Assembly: GCF_000733855.1 (NCBI RefSeq) | Contig: NZ_JPOJ01000001.1 | Span: forward strand, 4,202,128 to 4,266,127 | Source of the DNA: Methylomicrobium agile | GTDB taxonomy: Bacteria > Pseudomonadota > Gammaproteobacteria > Methylococcales > Methylomonadaceae | DNA length: 64,000 nt | Direction of reading: 5' to 3' | Shown here: one piece after another, positions 25,168 to 33,494 of the stretch | Layout: each line of letters begins with the position of its first letter | How positions within the stretch are numbered: the stretch's first letter is position 1 | Translations under genes and position numbers: made by a program | Notes under the pieces: model-generated | What the model saw: the letters and a program-made list of their open reading frames with translations, nothing else | What the model was told of the DNA's origin: nothing | Databases searched by the model: none

Positions 25168-28100
25168 CAGGAATATAGCCACGGCGCCGTCTACGCCTAC
25201 TACTTTGCCGGCAGCCGGTCGGAAGAAGTCGACCCGGCGGGCGGCCGTAAGATTTCCTACTATGACGGTTTCGGCAAAGAACTCCGGTCCATCAACCCGC
25301 TGGGCAAAGTGACGACCCACACCTATGACGGCCAGGAACGGCTGATCCAATCGGTGCTGCCGGAAGGCAACGCCATCGTCTACACCTACGACGATGCCCC
25401 CTGTGCGGCACAAAAACGTTGCACCCACCACGTCAAGACCGAAACCCGCCTTGCCAAGAGCGGCTCCGGATTGGCCAACCTTGTGACCGGCTACACCTAC
25501 GAGAGTGCCTTCAACCGCCTGGCCAGCGTCACCGATCCCAAAGGCCAGGTGACCAACACCACCTACACCGCCCAAGGCCTGCCGGCAACCGTGACCCGGC
25601 CGGCCGATGCCGGCGGCGTGTCCCCGGTGACCACCTATGCCTACACCGGCTATACCCCGAGCGGCTTTCCCACCTTCTACCTGCCCACCGCGGTCACCGA
25701 AAAAATCACCGCCGCCACCAGCACCACCCGGACCACCGCCTACAACGCCGCCAACAAATACGTGCCGCAAACCGTCGTCGTCGACGCCGGCACCGGCAAA
25801 CTCAACCTGACCACCACCTACACCTATAATGCGGTCGGCAACCTGACCCAGGTCAACGGCCCCCGCACCGACGTGACCGACACCGTCACCACCGCCTACG
25901 ACAACGAACGGCGGCCGACCCAGATCACTAATGCCCTGGGCAAACTCACCAAGCAGGCCTACGACGCCGACGGCCGGCTGATCCGCACCGCCGCGCAGCT
26001 CGGCACGCAATGGTTGGTCACCTGTAACACCTACACCCCGAGCGGCAAAGTGCTCAAAGCCTGGGGGCCCGGGACGACGGGGGCCGGCACCGCCTGCCCC
26101 GCGGCCGCCGCCCCGGTCAGCGTCACCGACTACGCCTACGACGACCTGGACCGGCTCAGTACCCGGACCGAAAATCTGCCGGCCGCTGACGGCGGCAACC
26201 GTATCACCCAGACCGTCTACAACGCCGACGACAGCGTCCAGCGCGTCAACAAAGCGGTGGGCACCGGCCTGGCGCAGAGCGAGGCGACCTACACCTACAG
26301 CGACAACGGCCTGCCGCTGACCGTCAAAGACGCCAAAAACAACCTCACCACCTACCAATACGACGGCCACGACCGCCAACTGAAAACCTTCTATCCGGAC
26401 AAAACCACCGCCGGCGTCTCCTCGGCCAGCGACTACGAACAGGCCGCCTACGACGCCAACGGCAATATCGTCAGCCTGCGCCAGCGCAACGGCCAAAGTC
26501 TTACCCTGGCCTACGACAACCTCAACCGCCTCGTCAGCCGGACCTATCCGACTACCGCCGACAACATCAGCTTCAGCTACGACCTGGTAGGCCGCCAGAC
26601 CGCCGCCAACCAATCCGGCTACGCGATCAGCTACAGCTACGACAACGCCGGCCGGCTGACCAGCACCACCGCCGGCGGCAAAACCCTGAGCTACCAGTAC
26701 GACCCGGCCGGCAACCGCACCCGCCTGACCTGGCCGGAAGCCGCCGCCTTCTACGTGACGACCACCTACGACGCCCTCAACCGGCCCACCGCCTTGCTGG
26801 AGAACGGCAGCGTCAGCCTGGCCGGCTACGCCTACGATGACCTGTCGCGGCGCACCACCGTCACCCTGGGCAACGGCACCACCACCACTTACGGCTACGA
26901 CGCCCAAAGCGGCCTGGCCAGCCTGGCCCACAACCTGGCCGGCACCGCCCAGGACACCACCTGGAGCTACACCCGCAACCAAATCCAAGACATCAAAACC
27001 CAAAGCTGGAGCAACGACAGCTACGCCTGGACCGGCTATAGCAACGGCACCCGCAGCTACACCGCCAACGGCCTGAACCAATACGCCACCGCCCAGGGCG
27101 CGACCCTGAGCTACGACGCCAACGGCAACCTGACCGGCGACGGCGTCTGGACCTACGCCTACAACCTCGACAACCAGCTGACCGCCGCCAGCCAAGCCGG
27201 TTCCAGCCACAGCTTGGCCTACGATGGGGCCGGACGCCTGCGGCAGACCACCCTGGCCGGCGCCGTCACGAACCTGGCCTACGACGGCGTCGACCTGGTG
27301 GCCGAATACGACAGCGCCGGCACCTTGCTGCGCCGCTACGTGCACGGCCCCGGCGTCGACCAGCCGCTGGTCGGCTACGAAGGCAGCGGCACCGCCAACA
27401 AAAGCTGGTTGTATAGCGACCACCAGGGCAGCATTGTCGCCAGCGCCAATAGCGCTGGGACCGGCACCGCGCTCTATAACTACGGCCCCTACGGCGAGCC
27501 GAACACCACCGCTGGCCTACGCTTCCGCTACACCGGTCAGCAGTTGCTGGGGCCGCTGAACCTGTATTACTACAAGGCCCGGTTCTACTCGCCCGCCCTC
27601 GGCCGCTTCCTGCAGACCGATCCGGTGGGCTATCAAGACGGCTTGAACCGCTATGCCTATGTGGGCAATAATCCCTTTAACCGGAACGATCCCAGCGGGT
27701 TGCTGGCGGCCGATATGGCGATGCTGTCGGGCAAGCTGGGGGGAAGCATGGATACCTTCCAGAGCGGTTTGGATGTCGTGGGCTTGGTGCCTGGATTAGG
27801 CGAGCCGGTTGATTTGCTCAATGGAACCCTCTATGCCGCTCGGGGGGACTACGTCAATGCCGGGTTCTCCTATGGTGCCGCCATTCCTTTCGCAGGATGG
27901 GGAGCGACTATTGGGAAGTTTGCTAATAAGGCGGACAATGCATTTGCTTACTCAGTTGCTTTTGAAACAACCATAGCTAAACAAAATGTAGGTACGAGGG
28001 CTTCGCACTTTACCCAAGCAAATGAAGCCTTGCTAGCCGCTATTAAAGAAGACTCTGTATTTGCAAAATCGATCGATGATCTTGGGATCAGTATTGGCCG

Positions 28101-28260
28101 ACTTGACAGAAGTCCTGCTAATTGGAGTTGGCACCATGTTCCTGATCAGCCAGGCGTAATGCAGTTAGTTCCCAGAGCTCAGCATCAGGGTGGACCTTGG
28201 CAATCGTTATTCCACCCTGGTCAAATCGGAGGATTCAAGATTTGGGGATCCGAATACTAG
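25168..28260 (+). pseudogene. 5'-truncated Rhs polymorphic toxin with WHH nuclease tip
   Basis: The frame is open from 25168 just after a TAA; the first usable start is GTG 25309. The reading frame is a long run of YD/Rhs repeats ending in the core boundary RYAYVGNNPFNRNDPSGLL. An Rhs N terminus (signal, DUF6531) is missing, lost where the IS5 remnant now lies. After the boundary a hydrophobic linker leads to the tip, whose end WSWHHVPDQPGVMQLVPRA fits the WHH branch of HNH/endonuclease VII toxins (DNase). The immunity gene follows 13 bases later. The body is GC-rich with heavy ACC and GCC use; the last 100 codons are AT-richer, as in swapped tips. It may not be secreted without its N terminus. 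Confidence 0.85.
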
Positions 28261-28273
28261 AAAGAGGTAAGTA

Positions 28274-28564
28274 ATGAAACTTCGAGATGCAATCGATCAA
28301 ATAACTCAACTACGAGATGAAGAGGTTATATTCGCACGTAGACCATGGACGCTTGATACTGATGCCTATATTGGAATGCTTGATGAAAATCTTCGTGTAC
28401 CAGATGTTCTAATTAATGAGGGATTAGAGTATTTTCTAGAAGTAAGTGTTGCAAAAGAAGTTTTGGAGGTCTTCGGAAATCGAAATCCGACTCTAGAGCA
28501 AGTACGGGAGCTTCTAGTGTTCTACGCGGAGAATGATGCTTATCCTCAATGGGTTTATTGGTAA
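28274..28564 (+). CDS. Putative immunity protein for the WHH tip
   Basis: This 96-residue acidic protein begins MKLRDAIDQITQLRDEEVIF and ends NDAYPQWVYW. It starts 13 bases after the Rhs stop with an AGAAAGAGG ribosome-binding site, the standard place of an immunity gene. I recognise no enzymatic motif. The TAA stop directly abuts the first unit of a CCCGTAA heptamer array. Its GC content is lower than that of the Rhs core. Function is inferred from position. Confidence 0.7.
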   Translation: MKLRDAIDQITQLRDEEVIFARRPWTLDTDAYIGMLDENLRVPDVLINEGLEYFLEVSVAKEVLEVFGNRNPTLEQVRELLVFYAENDAYPQWVYW

Positions 28565-28648
28565 CCCGTAACCCGTAACCCGTAACCCGTAAGGCGGAAC
28601 CGGCTTTGCCGGGTTCCGCCATTCGGAACAATCACGATGCCGAACGAG
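28565..28648 (+). repeat. Repeat family A, copy 1: (CCCGTAA)4 plus hairpin
   Basis: Four tandem CCCGTAA heptamers (28565-28592) lead into a 28-base hairpin in which GGCGGAACCGGC faces GCCGGGTTCCGCC (28593-28620). A 28-base tail beginning ATTCGGAACAATCACGATG follows. Other copies are at 29299, 30105, 34762, and inverted at 53787 and 54262. Confidence 0.9.
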
Positions 28649-28652
28649 CCGT

Positions 28653-28712
28653 GTAGGTCGGGCAACCAAGGCATTGGAAATGTCGGGCACAAAAAGCGCG
28701 TGCCCGACCTAC
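28653..28712 (+). repeat. Repeat family B (MITE-like), copy 1, internally deleted
   Basis: It begins GTAGGTCGGGCA and ends with the reverse complement TGCCCGACCTAC. Only 60 bases long, it has lost the middle present in full 124-136 base copies. Confidence 0.85.
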
Positions 28713-28852
28713 GCGGCTTATCATTTCGGGATGTGTTAGCTAAAGATATACGTGATGTTCGTAGTATTGTGGGCAGTGCTTACAACGAAGGATTGCAGAA
28801 TGTCATTCAATATTATCGCCAAAATTTTCCTGAACTTATAAATAAACAATAA
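28713..28852 (+). pseudogene. Displaced Rhs toxin tip fragment
   Basis: Immediately after the family B repeat an open frame reads GLSFRDVLAKDIRDVRS and ends YYRQNFPELINKQ. It is in frame with the repeat's own reading frame GNVGHKKRVPDL. It has no start of its own and looks like the last 46 residues of a toxin tip, followed by its immunity gene two bases later. The toxin family cannot be told. Confidence 0.55.
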
Positions 28853-28854
28853 TT

Positions 28855-29175
28855 ATGGATAGCATAAGACAAGAAATATATGCCTTAAATGAACTGGGAC
28901 CATTACCCTCAGAAGATGAAGCCAGTGTAGAAATTCTTAAAAAATATGAAGTACTTTATAGGTCTATAACAAGACCTATTACTAATGACGAGGCTCGTAT
29001 ATTAGTTAAATTATTTGGTGTTGATGGATGCTTTGGGTTTGCTTCATCTCTCGTTCACTTAATAGAAACAGCCCCCGGATGGCCATTAAAAGACTGTTTA
29101 GTTAATTTAGAAAATGAATGGATAATTGAGTTACGAAACCGTGCAATTAGAGGAGGACTTTTATCTGAGGATTAA
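28855..29175 (+). CDS. Orphan immunity protein
   Basis: A 106-residue acidic protein starting MDSIRQEIYALNELGPLPSEDE, two bases after the toxin fragment. The base composition is AT-rich, unlike the Rhs core. The sequence is helical with no enzymatic motif that I recognise. Position and size are those of an immunity gene carried along with a displaced tip. I cannot name a family. Confidence 0.6.
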   Translation: MDSIRQEIYALNELGPLPSEDEASVEILKKYEVLYRSITRPITNDEARILVKLFGVDGCFGFASSLVHLIETAPGWPLKDCLVNLENEWIIELRNRAIRGGLLSED

Positions 29176-29298
29176 GACCGTAAAGCGCAATAACCCCCGG
29201 GTATTGCGCCGAAGGGTTAAACTCAACATACGGCGCAATACGGTTTCGCCTATTGACGCCCTACAAATTACGCCTTACGGTCTTACACCCTCAATTAA
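29176..29298. repeat. Intergenic palindrome block
   Basis: Starting in the base after the immunity stop, GCGCAATAACCC pairs with GGGTATTGCGC (29185-29209, one bulge). CGGCGCAATACGG then repeats the arm, and ACCGTAA at the start is mirrored by TTACGGT near the end. No gene is visible here. It is a fourth repeat type seen once in the window. Confidence 0.65.
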
Positions 29299-29432
29299 CC
29301 CGTAACCCGTAAGGCGGAACCGGCTTTGCCGGGTTCCGCCATTCGGAACAATCACGATGCCGAACGAATCCTGCACCTTTGATGCGATGCGCCAAACTTT
29401 ATTTTATCTGTCGGCCTAGCCCGCGTAGCCGT
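29299..29432 (+). repeat. Repeat family A, copy 2: (CCCGTAA)2 plus hairpin and long tail
   Basis: Two heptamers (29299-29312), the 28-base hairpin (29313-29340) and an extended tail that includes CTTTGATGCGATGCGCC and TTTATTTTATCTGTCGGCCT. The long tail is also found in copy 3 and, inverted, near 54262. Confidence 0.88.
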
Positions 29433-29556
29433 GTAGGTCGGGCAACTGCTTTATCGTTGCCCGACGATCCTGCTTCGGAATATTGCACGGGTCTGAAACC
29501 CTGTCACCTTTCAAGGCATGGGAATGTCGGGCACAAAAAGCGCGTGCCCGACCTAC
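29433..29556 (+). repeat. Repeat family B (MITE-like), copy 2
   Basis: A 124-base element with ends GTAGGTCGGGCA and TGCCCGACCTAC. The left inner hairpin pairs GTCGGGCAAC with GTTGCCCGAC; the right one pairs GTCGGGCAC with GTGCCCGAC. The spacer contains GAAACCCTGTCACCTTTCAA. Confidence 0.88.
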
Positions 29557-29818
29557 CAGGCTTCAAAACGCACCGTACCAGCAAGTCCGCAATGACCCTA
29601 CTACTATTAGCGGGCGTGACTACAGCGCTCATGCTCTTGATCAGATGCAGAATCGCGGTTTTATGCCATCGGTAGTTGAAAATGCTATTCAAAACGGCGT
29701 TGCCAGCACCAGAAAGTACTCTGGTTCTACGCAGTATCTGGATACCGTCAATAATATCCGCGTCATAGTTAATTCTGAGACTGGGCGAGTAGTCACAGCC
29801 ATTCCGGGGGTCAAATGA
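29557..29818 (+). pseudogene. Displaced toxin tip, DUF4258-like
   Basis: Right after the family B end the frame reads about 86 residues, including SGRDYSAHALDQMQNRGFMP, then VVENAIQNG and a final VIVNSETGRVVTAIPG. This matches the small DUF4258-type fold of RelE/BrnT-like ribonuclease tips: a HALxRMxxRG helix and an N-xxTGxVVT strand end. It has no start of its own except the one offered by the repeat. The stop TGA overlaps the ATG of the next gene, an intact toxin-immunity junction. Confidence 0.65.
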
Positions 29819-30111
29819 TTTCCGAGTATGATGCTCGCCAGCTACGGAAGATGAAGCTTCAACTCGCCGCGTTTCAGCATGGTGAGTTGAGCCTTGCAGG
29901 CGTCATTGGTGACGTGGATTTCTTGTTGAATGCTATGGAAGCAATTCCGCTAGAGTGGAAGCAACGAGTTCACGAGTTCGTTGTTACCTTGGAAGAGGTT
30001 TATGCTATGGCGCTTGATCTAGGCCATACAGAAGTTGATGAACAAGGCCAACGCTTTGTTGCTGAGGCGATTGAAGGAATTCAGCGTTGTCTTGATGAGA
30101 TCAACCCGTAA
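29815..30111 (+). CDS. Orphan immunity protein next to the DUF4258-like tip
   Basis: A 98-residue acidic helical protein (MISEYDARQLRKMKLQLAAF) whose ATG overlaps the toxin stop by four bases. Its last codons ATC AAC CCG TAA are formed by the first CCCGTAA unit of repeat copy A3, so the repeat supplies the stop and the final Pro. The original C terminus may have been different. Role inferred from position. Confidence 0.65.
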   Translation: MISEYDARQLRKMKLQLAAFQHGELSLAGVIGDVDFLLNAMEAIPLEWKQRVHEFVVTLEEVYAMALDLGHTEVDEQGQRFVAEAIEGIQRCLDEINP

Positions 30112-30243
30112 CCCGTAACCCGTAACCCGTAAGGCGGAACCGGCTTTGCCGGGTTCCGCCATTCGGAACAATCACGATGCCGAACGAATCCTGCACCTTT
30201 GATGCGATGCGCCAAACTTTATTTTATCTGTCGGCCTAGCCCG
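30105..30243 (+). repeat. Repeat family A, copy 3: (CCCGTAA)4 plus hairpin and long tail
   Basis: Four heptamers (30105-30132), hairpin 30133-30160 and the same long tail as copy 2. It overlaps the last seven bases of the preceding immunity gene. Confidence 0.88.
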
Positions 30244-30385
30244 CGTAGGTCCGAATAGCGGAGCGTATTCGGACGCATGTCACCGACTCGACCAGAGCCG
30301 TAGGGGTGATTAACGAAGTGTAATCGCCCGACTTGAAGGTAAAATGCCTCCGATTACGCTAACGCTAATCGGATCTACGCGGGGT
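30244..30385 (+). repeat. Repeat family C, copy 1
   Basis: Three short palindromes in a row: GTCCGAATA/TATTCGGAC, GATTA/TAATC within GGTGATTAACGAAGTG, and TCCGATTA/TAATCGGA, each with an 8-9 base loop. Between this copy and the next family B copy, 30386-30420 holds a fragment of the Rhs core that encodes ADGGNRITQ, matching the core near 26185-26214. The repeats therefore sit inside a rearranged Rhs gene. Confidence 0.8.
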
Positions 30386-30423
30386 GCCCGCGGCCGACGG
30401 CGGCAACCGTATCACCCAGCCAT

Positions 30424-30548
30424 GTAGGTCGGGCAACTGCTTTATCGTTGCCCGACGATCCTGCTTCGGAATATTGCACGGGTCTGAAACCCTGTCACCT
30501 TTCAAGGCATGGGAAATGTCGGGCACAAAAAGCGCGTGCCCGACCTAC
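30424..30548 (+). repeat. Repeat family B (MITE-like), copy 3
   Basis: A 125-base copy with both 12-bp terminal inverted repeats. An ATG inside it (30509) opens a frame reading MGNVGHKKRVPDL that runs into the Rhs core fragment that follows. Confidence 0.88.
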
Positions 30549-31357
30549 CAGGCTACGGCGAGCCGAACACCACCGCTGGCCTACGCTTCCGCTACACCGG
30601 TCAGCAGTTGCTGGGGCCGCTGAACCTGTATTACTACAAGGCCCGGTTCTACTCGCCCGCCCTCGGCCGCTTCCTGCAGACCGATCCGGTGGGCTATCGG
30701 GATGGCTTGAACCGCTATGCCTACGTCGGCAATAATCCGCTTAACCGGAACGATCCCAGCGGGTTGATTGCGGCCGATATGAAGCTACTGGCCGGCAACT
30801 TCAGCAACGAGTTCGGAGCGACGGCGAGTGCATTTGGCAGTGCTATCGCCAGCAGGCCCGCGTTGCAATCCTTTGCCCTCGGTTCTGCACTCGGCACGGG
30901 TTTAGGGCTTGCTACGACTTATCCGGTTGCCACAGCGGTAACATTATCATCTTTTGAATTGGAGAATCTGGCTTCCGGGGAGATGCCGGTTGGTGGTGTT
31001 TGGGGATTAAAACCACTGGCTCGTGGACAAGCAATTGAAAACTCGCTCGCTAGTACAGAATACAAAGATTGGTTTAGAATTGGTCAATTGAACAACGGTA
31101 AATTTCCTTTGGTTGACTTTCAACTTGAAAATAATTTGGTTAGTTTGAAGACAGTGAATACTAATGGTTTCAGTTGGCTGGGAAATATGCAGTCTCATAT
31201 AGACGATTTAGCGGCCAGAGGAGCAACAGTAGATGGTGTTCCTGCTAATATGATTTTGGATTTACGAGTTCAACCAGGAGGATCTAATGCCGCTCAGTCT
31301 TTAATTGGATATGGACAGTCCCAAGGTGTTTCAGTAATGATTAAAGAGTTTCCTTAA
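30509..31357 (+). CDS. Orphan Rhs C-terminal cassette with PD-(D/E)XK-like nuclease tip
   Basis: The frame starts in the family B repeat and continues as YGEPNTTAGLRFRYTGQQ through the Rhs core end RYAYVGNNPLNRNDPSGLI. Then follows a tip of about 190 residues. The last part has a conserved Glu in ARGQAIENSLA, an Asp in FPLVDFQLEN and LVSLKTVNTNG, the order E...D...SLK expected of restriction-endonuclease-like toxin tips. Its first 228 bases (30554-30781) repeat the core of the main Rhs gene (27490-27717) with about nine differences. That homology would let recombination install this tip in the main gene. The stop overlaps the next ATG by one base. Confidence 0.72.
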   Translation: MGNVGHKKRVPDLPGYGEPNTTAGLRFRYTGQQLLGPLNLYYYKARFYSPALGRFLQTDPVGYRDGLNRYAYVGNNPLNRNDPSGLIAADMKLLAGNFSNEFGATASAFGSAIASRPALQSFALGSALGTGLGLATTYPVATAVTLSSFELENLASGEMPVGGVWGLKPLARGQAIENSLASTEYKDWFRIGQLNNGKFPLVDFQLENNLVSLKTVNTNGFSWLGNMQSHIDDLAARGATVDGVPANMILDLRVQPGGSNAAQSLIGYGQSQGVSVMIKEFP

Positions 31358-32097
31358 TGGTTGAAAAAATATATGTAATAAGTAGACTAGGTATGTTAAA
31401 TGCCGATCTGATATTGAACTTAATATTAGATTTTTTTAAAAAGCGAGACATATCTGCTTCTAGTTATACACTCTATGGAGATGAGGTTCATTTAGAAGAA
31501 GTTGCTTCTATCCTTAAAAAAAAATCACGCCATACTTTTCTATTAAATGGGAATGGCTTTGAAATACACTTGGCTTCGGTGTTACGGTATCAGGTTGATA
31601 TATTGAGTATTAGTGCCGAAAATGGAAAAAATATGTTTTGGGATGATTGGATTACTTCTATCAGTGAACAAGTAAAAGTTGTTCAAGCTTGGTTAGTTGA
31701 TGCCGATTATGACTATTGGCAGAATGCCGAAGATTCTCTTCAATACATATCTCATGGTCGCCCGTGGGAACATTTGCCAAAAAGATCAAATGGATTGCCT
31801 CCTCCCCTTGAGAAACAAATTATTGATACCTCAAATAATCCGGGACACCGACGATTTTGTATGGGTTACCTTGAGGCAATTGGGGCTGTAATGTGGTTAG
31901 GAGATGATTTCTGGAGCTTAACTGGTGCCAATAAAAACGATCTTCTAAAGCAAAGTTGGCTAAAGTCGAGAGAAATACCGAATGGTTTGTTGCGTATTCA
32001 AGTTGGAAATACCTTATTTTCTACAGCTAGCGAGGGATCAGATGCTATCCAACTTATGCTAAGAGGGCTTTTGTTTCCAAGGGCCGTAGCCGTGTAG
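31357..32097 (+). CDS. Putative immunity protein for the PD-(D/E)XK-like tip
   Basis: A 246-residue protein starting MVEKIYVISRLGMLNADLIL in a TAATG overlap with the tip gene. It is AT-rich, soluble and without membrane segments. There is no motif I can name; the size is large for an immunity protein. Its last residues (RAVAV) and the TAG come from GGGCCGTAGCCGTGTAG, a sequence made of repeat pieces, so the native 3' end may be lost. Confidence 0.65.
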   Translation: MVEKIYVISRLGMLNADLILNLILDFFKKRDISASSYTLYGDEVHLEEVASILKKKSRHTFLLNGNGFEIHLASVLRYQVDILSISAENGKNMFWDDWITSISEQVKVVQAWLVDADYDYWQNAEDSLQYISHGRPWEHLPKRSNGLPPPLEKQIIDTSNNPGHRRFCMGYLEAIGAVMWLGDDFWSLTGANKNDLLKQSWLKSREIPNGLLRIQVGNTLFSTASEGSDAIQLMLRGLLFPRAVAV

Positions 32098-32190
32098 ATA
32101 CTCTGTTCAAAGTCAATCAATAAACCGATGATTTTGACTATTTGGCTGCGACCGGAATAGCATAAAAGCCGCGTAGGTCCGAATAGTTGT

Positions 32191-32326
32191 GTAGGTCGGG
32201 CAACCGCTTTATCGTTGCCCGACGATCATGTGGCGATCCTGCTTCGGGATGTGGCGCGGGTCTGAAACCCTGTCACCTTTCAAGACATTGGAAATGTCGG
32301 GCACAAAAAGCGCGTGCCCGACCTAC
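32191..32326 (+). repeat. Repeat family B (MITE-like), copy 4, full length
   Basis: A 136-base full copy with both 12-bp ends. A remnant of family C (GCGTAGGTCCGAATAG) lies just before it at 32171-32186. The segment 32098-32170 shows no gene. Confidence 0.88.
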
Positions 32327-32612
32327 GCGACTAATAGATATTCAGAAAACTGGCGCATTTAAGAGTTTATATGGATTAGAAGGAAAATATTTTACAATAT
32401 CTGGCAAACAAGCGTCTACTTATGCACGGGAGGCGGTAAATGCCTTTGGTAATGCTCCCTACACAATTGTTAAAACTCAGGTACCCAAAAGTATTCTTGA
32501 GACTCCCGGTATTTCTGCAACGATTGAGAAGGGAATTAAAGCATATCAAGTACCTAATGAATTCCTTTTAGGGCTGAAGCCAGAAATTTTAAATTATTCA
32601 TCTGTTCGATAG
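32327..32612 (+). pseudogene. Displaced toxin tip fragment of unassigned family
   Basis: The open frame after the repeat reads FKSLYGLEGKYFTISGKQA, then VNAFGNAPYTIVKTQVPKS and a final NEFLLGLKPEILNYSSVR. The pattern of short strands with a GKYFT start and a VPNEFL end is reminiscent of ADP-ribosyltransferase-type tips, but I see no clear R-S-E triad and leave it unassigned. No native start; the gene beside it is its likely immunity partner, eight bases away. Confidence 0.5.
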
Positions 32613-32620
32613 GCTTAAAG

Positions 32621-32932
32621 ATGAAAACTGCTATAGTAAGATTGTCATTGTTATCTACCGCTCAAGGGGGAAGAAGTTTGCCCATTGTTCATCTTAGAGA
32701 TTTTAGTTGTCCGGTTTTTTTTAAAAATATTCCTGAATTGGCAGAGCATGGGTATGACTGCCGTCTTCTAGTCCAACAATATGGAAGAGAAATTTATCCT
32801 GGTGAAATAGTGGAAGAAATTCAGATTGCTTTCTTATCACCAGATGGTATTTTTTCTCATATTAAAAAGGGAACAAAATTCGATCTTTGGGAAAGCAGAA
32901 AGATTGGAGAAGGAGAAATTATAGCCGTGTAG
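32621..32932 (+). CDS. Small EF-Tu domain III-like protein, putative immunity
   Basis: The 103 residues follow the beta-barrel of EF-Tu domain III: AIVRLSLLSTAQGGRSLPI at the start, a central EIYPGEIVEEIQIAFLSPDG where EF-Tu has MPGDNVxMxVxLxxPI, and a final KIGEGEIIAV where EF-Tu has RTVGAGVVxxI. It lies next to a toxin fragment, which suggests an immunity protein. Some contact-dependent tRNase toxins bind EF-Tu, so a decoy is conceivable but is inference. The last two residues (Ala-Val) and the TAG are read from the start of a family B repeat. Confidence 0.65.
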   Translation: MKTAIVRLSLLSTAQGGRSLPIVHLRDFSCPVFFKNIPELAEHGYDCRLLVQQYGREIYPGEIVEEIQIAFLSPDGIFSHIKKGTKFDLWESRKIGEGEIIAV

Positions 32933-33095
32933 GTCGGGTAACCGCTTTATCGTTGCCCGACGATCATGTGGTGATCATGCTTCGGAATGTTGCGCGGGCC
33001 TGAAACCTGTCACCTTTCAAGGCATTGGAAATGTCGGGCAACAGGGCCGTAGGAGCGATTAACGAAGTGTAATCGCCCAACTTGAAGGTAAACCA
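32929..33095 (+). repeat. Repeat B copy 5 (3'-truncated) joined to repeat C copy 2
   Basis: A family B element begins GTAGGTCGGGTA, runs to ATGTCGGGCA (33031-33040), and is cut there by a family C piece with AGCGATTAACGAAGTG and TAATCGCCC. Confidence 0.8.
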
Positions 33096-33488
33096 ACGCC
33101 TATTGGAGAAGTGGCCGTCGGTGTCGCAGCTGTTGGAATAGGTGCTTGGGGATTAATAAATAAAATGTCTGATGAGATTGAAAGAATTTCACAGCGACCA
33201 TCAGGGCCAGATACTGAACAGTATTCTCTAAGAGCGACTTATTCCGGTGATTACCCCAATGTCAGAGGTGGAACGGTATATTTAAATGCTGGCGATGTTT
33301 GGAAATACGGACAAACATCCAATCCAGAAAGTAGATATTCACAAAAGGAGTTAGCTCAAGCTGGATTACGGTACGTGACTGAATTTCAAGGAGGGCAAGT
33401 CCAGGCGTTAATTCAAGAAAAATTGAAGATATACAGTTATGTAATAGATAACGGTACATTACCTCCTGGAAACAAGATCTTTAGGTAA
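33096..33488 (+). pseudogene. Displaced toxin tip, URI/GIY-YIG-like nuclease
   Basis: The frame continues from the repeat; an internal start at 33111 would give 125 residues beginning with a hydrophobic AVGVAAVGIGAWGL linker. The tip reads GGTVYLNAGDVWKYGQTSNP, then RYSQKELAQAGLRYVTEF, then a helix with a Glu (IQEKLKIYSY) and NGTLPPGNKIFR. This order (V-Y, YG-T, R-Y, E, PPGN) matches URI-type (GIY-YIG superfamily) toxin nucleases. The immunity gene follows six bases after its stop. It lacks an Rhs core in front. Confidence 0.68.
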
Positions 33489-33494
33489 TAAAAA

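Noticed and set aside
25126-27423. 765-codon open frame on the minus strand of the first Rhs gene
   Set aside because: It is the shadow of a GC-rich repetitive coding sequence, with Val/Gly/Ala repeats and no known domain.
32327-32612. ADP-ribosyltransferase assignment for the toxin fragment
   Set aside because: The strand pattern is suggestive but no R-S-E or H-Y-E triad is visible in the surviving part.
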